10,648 nucleotides of DNA from Candidatus Helarchaeota archaeon. GTDB lineage: Archaea > Asgardarchaeota > Lokiarchaeia > Helarchaeales > HEL-GB-A. The stretch covers positions 1 to 10,648 of the forward strand of contig JABXJT010000122.1 of NCBI GenBank assembly GCA_013375455.1. Reading direction: 5' to 3'. Under the pieces are notes generated by a model that saw only the letters and a list, made by a program, of their open reading frames with translations, ran no database searches and was not told the DNA's origin. The translations under genes were made by a program, and so were the position numbers. This document shows, one piece after another, positions 6,637 through 10,648 of this stretch (position 1 is its first letter; each line of letters begins with the position of its first letter).

Positions 6637-7548
6637 ATTTCAAGCTCCAAAGTACCCTTTAAGATCGTCTTTGCGGGATTGGATAACAGCGGCAAAACTT
6701 CTATCTTATTGGTTCTCGAAAATAAGTTTAGTTTATTGACTAATTTGTCTCCGACCAAGGGAATTGAAAGAACTGACTATAATGTGTTAGGACATCCGAT
6801 ATTGAAGTGGGATTTTGGAGGACAAGCCCAATTTCGCCAAAATTACATAAAGGACAATAGATTTGAATCCACAGATCTCTTATTTTACGTCATAGATGTC
6901 CAAGATCCGGATAGAACAGAGGAATCCCTTCAATATTTATCTGAAATACTAAGCTATTTTCGCGAATCTGACCAAGATCCTCCCCATCTCTTGATTTGCT
7001 TGCATAAAGTGGACCCGGATTTAATCAATGATGCTCAAACTCAAGGCTCTATCCAAAATATTAAAACTAAATTACAAGATTTGATTGATTTTGACTATCT
7101 GACATATCAAACTACTATCTATTATAATTGGTCCTTAAGAAAAGCATTTTCTAAAGGCCTCTTAAAATTATCACCAAAATCCTCATTGCTCGATTCCATA
7201 ATGAATGAATTTCTCGATCTCACGCTTTCAGATACCCTCCTTTTACTGGATGAAGATGCTCTCATATTTAGTGAAAGTTTTCGTGACAAGGAAACCTACG
7301 AACTATCAAACATAATTGCACCCCGTTTAGCAACGATGGCAGATCGATTAATGAAGTATGGAAAAGAAATCGAGGTATTTGAAGGAAAGATCGGTGGATG
7401 GATCTATTTTAAACCCATTTCTATAAGAGAGAAAAAATTTTATGTCGTGGTATTCAACAAACAAGTTGAAAGTGTCGAAGAAATTAACATTTCACTTCCT
7501 GAATTCACTGTGAAAATTGCTAATGCGCTTCAAACGTTTTTTATATGA
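6637..7548 (+). CDS. Rag/Gtr-like small GTPase with C-terminal roadblock-like domain (second paralogue, ATT start)
   Basis: A 303-residue paralogue of the preceding GTPase, similar along its whole length. Seen: G1 GLDNSGKT (14-21), switch I around SPTKGIERT, G3 WDFGGQ (Q63), G4 HKVD (123-126; HKVD is also the RagC wording), G5 TTIY (159-162) followed by AFSKGLLKLSPK, and a roadblock-like C-terminal domain (about 185-303) with RLATMADRLMKYG and IGGWIYF. The first TTG in frame (6679) lies inside the P-loop and cannot be the start. The ATT at 6637 sits six bases after AGGAGGT, and with it the N-terminus aligns residue for residue with the sister protein: 16 positions without a gap, both reading FKIVFAGLD at 8-16. 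The switch and effector regions differ between the paralogues, which fits two distinct subunits of a dimer rather than redundant copies. Nucleotide state and partners are unknown. Confidence 0.88.
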   Translation: MSSSKVPFKIVFAGLDNSGKTSILLVLENKFSLLTNLSPTKGIERTDYNVLGHPILKWDFGGQAQFRQNYIKDNRFESTDLLFYVIDVQDPDRTEESLQYLSEILSYFRESDQDPPHLLICLHKVDPDLINDAQTQGSIQNIKTKLQDLIDFDYLTYQTTIYYNWSLRKAFSKGLLKLSPKSSLLDSIMNEFLDLTLSDTLLLLDEDALIFSESFRDKETYELSNIIAPRLATMADRLMKYGKEIEVFEGKIGGWIYFKPISIREKKFYVVVFNKQVESVEEINISLPEFTVKIANALQTFFI

Positions 7549-7593
7549 CCAAATACCAATTTTATTTGAGCATTACAATGCGGTGGAGGATTT

Positions 7594-7935
7594 ATGCCCC
7601 AAACTGCGAATGATAAAGAGAAAGAGAGAATATTACGAATTGCCTATGAAGCTCTCGACGAATGTAATAAATTGCACGAATTAACAGGTCGAAATAAAGT
7701 ACCTCTTGACGAAGTTGCGGAAAATTTAGCAATAACAAAAGAAGAAATCCAAAATAGCTTCGATTATTTAGTTCAATTGGGCGTGATCGGCGATGACGGT
7801 GACCGTGACCATATGAACTACGATGAAACGGGGGAATTAATGGAATTTATACTTCAACTTCTGCGAGCTCTCGAACGACAAAAGGAAGAAAAAGAAAAAG
7901 AAAAAGAAGAGGTACAAGTCCAATATATCGAATAG
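7594..7935 (+). CDS. Small helix-turn-helix-like protein with charged C-terminal tail, third gene of the GTPase operon
   Basis: I do not recognise a named family. 113 residues: an N-terminal helix (about 8-30) precedes a helix-turn-helix-like segment (VPLDEVAENLAITKEEIQNS, 36-55) and a following helix and wing-like strand (FDYLVQLGVI), compatible with a winged-helix fold. A second amphipathic helix (about 80-100) runs into a Lys/Glu tail encoded by three GAAAAA hexamers (7888-7905). It starts at ATG behind GGTGGAGGA with ideal spacing, 45 bp after the second GTPase, so it is probably co-transcribed. In context it could be a regulator or a binding partner of the two GTPases. Many archaeal proteins of this fold are protein-protein adaptors rather than DNA binders, so DNA binding should not be assumed. 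Confidence 0.75.
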   Translation: MPQTANDKEKERILRIAYEALDECNKLHELTGRNKVPLDEVAENLAITKEEIQNSFDYLVQLGVIGDDGDRDHMNYDETGELMEFILQLLRALERQKEEKEKEKEEVQVQYIE

Positions 7936-8172
7936 ATGCTTTAAAAATGAATTATTCAAAAAATAGATGATTGGAATACTAAGATTACTAAAAATTATAA
8001 ATTGAACATGTCCGTGTATATTTTTAACTTTATTTAAAGCATGACTTAATGTCTTTTAAACCGCTCTAAAAGATATGATGAAGATTTAATTAAATATTTC
8101 TTTATGGAAATTATTTCTAGTAGTTTTTTTTAATATTCCACTTATATTTGAATGGTAAATTTCTAGACTACC
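7936..8172. other. AT-rich intergenic stretch without a recognised gene
   Basis: Forms most of the 380-bp gap between the GTPase operon and the ribbon-helix-helix gene. It is strongly AT-rich with many stop codons in all frames. The only ATG-initiated frames I read are peptides of about ten residues or fewer. No tRNA-like cloverleaf, long inverted repeat or tandem array was seen. It probably holds the 3' end of the operon and regulatory sequence for the next gene. Confidence 0.6.
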
Positions 8173-8180
8173 TATATAAG
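8173..8180 (+). promoter_or_regulatory. TATA box upstream of the ribbon-helix-helix gene
   Basis: TATATAAG is a good archaeal TATA box. Transcription would be expected to start about 25 bases downstream, near 8200-8205, leaving an untranslated leader of roughly 110 bases before the ATG at 8316. No clear BRE was identified. Confidence 0.5.
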
Positions 8181-8315
8181 ACAATGTGTTTTTTTTCTAC
8201 ATTATAAAAAAAAGGGATTCGACTAAAATGGTAAAGGAAGCTTTTAAAACAGCAAAATCATAATGGAAGTAAATTGAAGAAAGTTGAACAACATATCTTT
8301 GGGGTGGAACCCGTG

Positions 8316-8528
8316 ATGAAAACGATATCGGTTAACGTGCCAGAAACTTTCATTAAAGGTCTTGAAGAACTCGTTAAAAAAGGTTTATATGCAAATCGCA
8401 GCGAAGCCATACGTGTCGCTATCAGGGACCTTATAAAGCGAGAGCTATATAATGATGAATTTTCATTCATATCTCTTAGAGAAAAGGATGAAAAATACTC
8501 TAAAGAACACCAAATAGTTACAATTTAA
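8316..8528 (+). CDS. Ribbon-helix-helix (CopG/NikR-type) transcriptional regulator
   Basis: A 70-residue DNA-binding protein. Seen: the DNA-contacting beta strand KTISVNVPE at residues 2-10, helix A around TFIKGLEELVKKG, the turn YANRSEAIR and helix B through AIRDLIKREL (about 28-44), then a charged tail with no recognisable ligand-binding domain. Such proteins bind operator DNA as dimers through paired N-terminal strands. The ATG at 8316 is chosen because the strand must lie at the N-terminus and GGGGTGG precedes it at suitable spacing. An in-frame TTG at 8274 would add 14 residues and also has a weak GGAAG. No antitoxin or toxin partner follows: the next gene is TFE on the opposite strand, so it is an orphan regulator whose targets are unknown. 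Confidence 0.85.
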   Translation: MKTISVNVPETFIKGLEELVKKGLYANRSEAIRVAIRDLIKRELYNDEFSFISLREKDEKYSKEHQIVTI

Positions 8529-8548
8529 AAAGCCATCAATATTTTACA

Positions 8549-8564
8549 TTTTTTTTCTTTTTTT
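8549..8564 (+). terminator. Poly-T terminator after the ribbon-helix-helix gene
   Basis: Two T runs of eight and seven, separated by one C, lie 21 bases after the stop codon. Archaeal RNA polymerase commonly terminates at such U-rich tracts without a hairpin. The site also separates this gene from the convergent TFE gene. Confidence 0.55.
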
Positions 8565-8571
8565 CAAGCGT

Positions 8572-9090
8572 TCAGTCGCTGTTTTCTAAAGCGTTATTCA
8601 AGGTTTCAATTTTTTCTTCCAAGATATTTATCGTGTCCTCGTTAGGAGAATTATGTAATGGAGTACCGCATTTCATGCATTTAAAACCAATTTCTATGGC
8701 ATCTTCAAACGTGTAAGCACCACAATTATTGGGGCATCGGTAAAAAATATGGTCTTTTTCATATTCGAGGCGTGTTTTTAAGATATGAAGGACCAATTTG
8801 TTTTTATTCCTAATGAGATGAATCATATTCTCTGGTTCAAGCTTCCAGAAAAAAATATACCAACCTGTTGATTTATCTCTGAGTCTACGAAAAGAGGCTA
8901 GATTATTCTCGTAAAGCTTATAGAGAATTTTTCGGATGTCGTTCAAACGAATACCAAATTTACTGGCAAGTTCTTCATCCGTAATTTCAGTTTTTTTACT
9001 TAATTCTTTTACCACACCTTCTACGATCTCTTCTCCGATAATATCCTTAACAATAGCTAGGAAATGTCCTTCTTCCAGACCTTGGGGCAT
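8572..9090 (-). CDS. tfe: Transcription factor E, alpha subunit (TFE/TFIIE-alpha homologue)
   Basis: Basal transcription factor that joins the archaeal preinitiation complex and assists promoter opening by RNA polymerase. Seen: 172 residues, typical length. The N-terminal extended winged helix (about 10-90) has EITDEELASKFGIRLNDIRK and the YIFFW-type segment that follows. A linker helix runs about 90-112. A C-terminal zinc ribbon has cysteines 119, 123, 138 and 141 (C-x3-C, C-x2-C) in the characteristic context FYRCPNNC and GFKCMKCG, and a final short coiled-coil helix follows (about 153-170). All four zinc ligands are present, unlike some archaeal TFEs that have lost part of the ribbon. The ATG at 9090 is the natural family start. 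A TATA-like element lies about 80 bases upstream. Convergent with the ribbon-helix-helix gene. Confidence 0.95.
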   Translation of the reverse strand: MPQGLEEGHFLAIVKDIIGEEIVEGVVKELSKKTEITDEELASKFGIRLNDIRKILYKLYENNLASFRRLRDKSTGWYIFFWKLEPENMIHLIRNKNKLVLHILKTRLEYEKDHIFYRCPNNCGAYTFEDAIEIGFKCMKCGTPLHNSPNEDTINILEEKIETLNNALENSD

Positions 9091-9166
9091 TCGCCTGTCC
9101 TTCTTCTGAATCTGTCTTGCCTCTAAACCAGAATAAATTATACTAAAATTTCAAATCCAAATAATC

Positions 9167-9175
9167 TATATAAAA
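9167..9175 (-). promoter_or_regulatory. TATA box of the TFE gene
   Basis: On the minus strand this reads TTTTATATA, a canonical archaeal TATA box, 77-85 bases upstream of the TFE ATG. The predicted start near 9140-9145 would give a leader of about 50 bases. The element is nearly symmetric, so orientation rests on the downstream gene. Confidence 0.5.
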
Positions 9176-9237
9176 CTATTTTAGGAAAATTTATGACGTC
9201 TGCATTAAACGAGTTTCATAACGATGCTAAGAACAGA

Positions 9238-9765
9238 TTATAGATTCTCAGAGATAATTAAATCGCTAATACGGCGAAAAACCTTTTCAACATTTTCTGC
9301 AGATTTCGCGGATGTCTCATAGAATTCAAAGCCTAAATCTTTCGCTAATACATCCCCTTCCTCGTTAGAAATTTTCCGATCTTCTGTGAGATCGACCTTA
9401 TTTCCAATTATAATACATGGGACTTTACCGCAATAACTCAGGAGATTATCATGAGTTTCTTTTATTTCTTGATGGGTGTTCGGGCGCGTAATATCGTACA
9501 CGAGTAAAGCACCCTGTGCCTCTTGATAATAATCGCGCCTGATGAATCGAAATCGCGCATCTCCTGCTAAATCCCATATTTGAAGTAGTATTCTCATATT
9601 TTTATCGGGATAGTCTATAAATTTAATGAGGAAATCGGCTCCTAATGTCTTAGAATAGGTTTCCGAGAACTTCCCGGTTGTAAATCGTCTAATCAATGAA
9701 GTTTTTCCGACGGCAGGCGCCCCCAAAACTAACAATTTGAACCCGAATGTCTTTGTCTTCTCCAT
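9238..9765 (-). CDS. Ras/Rab-like small GTPase with Asp at the catalytic Gln position
   Basis: A single-domain Ras-superfamily GTPase of 175 residues. Seen: G1 GAPAVGKT (15-22), then SL; G2 threonine at T40 in SKTLGADF; G3 WDLAGDARF (64-72); G4 NKVD (122-125); G5 ETSAK (150-154). The wording of G1, the YYQEAQGALLVYDITRP segment and G5 are Rab/Ras-like rather than Arf-like. G3 is odd: canonical DxxGQ reads DLAGD, so the glutamine that positions the hydrolytic water is Asp69. The protein ends shortly after the last helix, without C-terminal cysteines for prenylation, as is usual for archaeal members. ATG with GGTGG about nine bases upstream. It stands between TFE and a lipid synthesis gene on the same strand, with gaps of about 150 bp, so it is probably transcribed separately. 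The cellular role is unknown. Confidence 0.93.
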   Translation of the reverse strand: MEKTKTFGFKLLVLGAPAVGKTSLIRRFTTGKFSETYSKTLGADFLIKFIDYPDKNMRILLQIWDLAGDARFRFIRRDYYQEAQGALLVYDITRPNTHQEIKETHDNLLSYCGKVPCIIIGNKVDLTEDRKISNEEGDVLAKDLGFEFYETSAKSAENVEKVFRRISDLIISENL

Positions 9766-9926
9766 GCTGTTTTTCCACCATTAAATCCATTATCTTTAAT
9801 ACGTATGTTTTATTTCACTCTTCCCATCAACTTATTTACATTCATCTTTTTAAGAGCTATGCCTTCCTTTGAAATCACCAATAATAATTCTCTTAAAATT
9901 ATATCTTTAAAATCTTTTTTCTTCTC

Positions 9927-10547
9927 TTAAATCTTGAGATTTTTCCGAACGTAATAAATGCGATAAATTGCAGTCATATGGGAAATAAAAACAACAATAA
10001 CTAATCCGATCAATGCAAAATATGCGTAAGCAAAGTTCATTAAGGCACAAATTACCAAAATAAACAACCGTTCAGATCGACCTGCTAATCCTACATCACA
10101 ATTCGGGATCCCCGCCGCTTCTCCTCTTGCTCTGGTGTAACTGACCATTAAAATCCCCATCAAAGCTAAAAGTACCCATACCAAAAGGGAAAAACCAAGA
10201 AATACAGTTTGGGTTGGGTAATGTCCCATAAATGATAAGATTATAATAGAATCGACATATCGATCCAGGTTTGAATCGAGGTAACCACCTCGAATCGATA
10301 TTTTATTCGTCAACCGAGCTAAAGTTCCATCGACTCCATCAAATACTCCAGCTACAAAAACGAATATCACAAATAGGAAACTTCCCCAATAACTATGAAT
10401 GAAAAAGAACAAGAAAGCACCCACCAAAGCTATTATCGTCCCTAGAACTGAGACTTGGTTAGGTGTCACGTTTAATTTTTGAAATTTTTTGGCAATCCAC
10501 GTTACTAATGGACGAAATACCCGTCTGATGCGAAGTCTTGATCCCAT
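9927..10547 (-). CDS. CDP-alcohol phosphatidyltransferase, probably archaetidylinositol phosphate synthase
   Basis: Integral membrane enzyme that transfers a polar alcohol headgroup onto a CDP-activated lipid (in archaea CDP-archaeol). Seen: the full family signature with D70, D73, G74, A77, R78, G87, D91 and D95, which binds the divalent metal and CDP. It is flanked by about six hydrophobic segments (roughly 33-52, 55-70, 98-107, 114-135, 160-178, 178-195), and TPNQVSVLG lies before the first. DSNLDRYVDS after the signature resembles inositol- or glycerol-phosphate-using members; the archaetidylinositol phosphate assignment is likely but not proven. I chose the ATG at 10547 because the basic helix RLRIRRVFRP normally opens these proteins. 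The frame continues upstream to a TTG at 10640 and beyond the window edge, encoding a Cys/His-rich segment, so the N-terminus could be longer. There is no clear Shine-Dalgarno at 10547. Confidence 0.85.
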   Translation of the reverse strand: MGSRLRIRRVFRPLVTWIAKKFQKLNVTPNQVSVLGTIIALVGAFLFFFIHSYWGSFLFVIFVFVAGVFDGVDGTLARLTNKISIRGGYLDSNLDRYVDSIIILSFMGHYPTQTVFLGFSLLVWVLLALMGILMVSYTRARGEAAGIPNCDVGLAGRSERLFILVICALMNFAYAYFALIGLVIVVFISHMTAIYRIYYVRKNLKI

Positions 10548-10648
10548 GACAACCAGATTTTTTTTGTTTTTAAAACATGATCTGCAAAAGTAATCTTTTC
10601 CGACAAAAATCACGGCATGGAAACATTTAAATCCCACCAAGATGAAAG

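Noticed and set aside
6679..6681. TTG as the start of the second GTPase
   Set aside because: It is the leucine codon inside the P-loop GLDNSGKT. Starting there would remove the first beta strand and half the nucleotide-binding loop.
7888..7905. Three GAAAAA hexamers as a functional repeat
   Set aside because: They encode the low-complexity Lys/Glu tail of the small protein. A short in-frame microsatellite is the simpler reading, though it could vary in length between strains.
8228..8263. 11-codon ATG frame as a leader peptide before the ribbon-helix-helix gene
   Set aside because: No convincing ribosome-binding site, no run of regulatory codons and no attenuator-like hairpin; expected by chance in AT-rich DNA.
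8274..8315. TTG at 8274 as the start of the ribbon-helix-helix protein
   Set aside because: It would put 14 extra residues before the DNA-contacting strand. The ATG at 8316 has GGGGTGG upstream and gives the usual N-terminus. It remains possible.

Overview
The window looks like an Asgard archaeal chromosome fragment: AT-rich, densely coded, with archaeal information-processing and lipid genes (transcription factor TFE, a CDP-alcohol phosphatidyltransferase of the archaetidylinositol-phosphate-synthase type) beside eukaryote-like small GTPases (a Ras/Rab-like one and a tandem pair of Rag/Gtr-like GTPases with C-terminal roadblock-like domains). The Asgard assignment is inferred from this combination; no rRNA or tRNA gene is present to test it.

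Left part, all on the minus strand (read from high to low coordinates): a GH63/trehalase-like (alpha/alpha)6 glycoside hydrolase (5575-4346); a tight three-gene unit of DUF364/DUF4213 putative metal-chelation protein (4292-3504), a two-cluster ferredoxin-like protein (3500-3222) and a tungsten-type aldehyde:ferredoxin oxidoreductase (AOR) family enzyme (3221-1308); then a coiled-coil/winged-helix protein (1243-758) with a perfect 12-bp palindrome in its promoter region; and a class I SAM methyltransferase (624-28) whose reading frame runs upstream of the first ATG without a usable start codon. The oxidoreductase unit can be read as enzyme, electron-transfer subunit and a possible metal or cofactor-handling protein.

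Middle part, plus strand, divergent from the hydrolase: two paralogous Rag/Gtr-like GTPases (5701-6618 and 6637-7548) and a small helix-turn-helix-like protein with a charged tail (7594-7935), probably one operon. The second GTPase has no ATG, GTG or TTG before its P-loop. A strong Shine-Dalgarno places its start on an ATT codon, which aligns exactly with the ATG of its sister. Two dissimilar Rag-like subunits side by side suggest a heterodimer comparable to eukaryotic RagA/RagC.

Right part: an AT-rich gap (7936-8315) with a TATA box, a small ribbon-helix-helix regulator on the plus strand (8316-8528), then on the minus strand TFE alpha (9090-8572), a Rab-like GTPase whose catalytic glutamine position is aspartate (9765-9238), and the lipid headgroup transferase (10547-9927). 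The frame of the last gene continues upstream to the window edge and contains a Cys/His cluster.

Non-ATG starts are frequent here (GTG, TTG, TTG, ATT). I saw no insertion sequence, CRISPR array, tRNA or rRNA.
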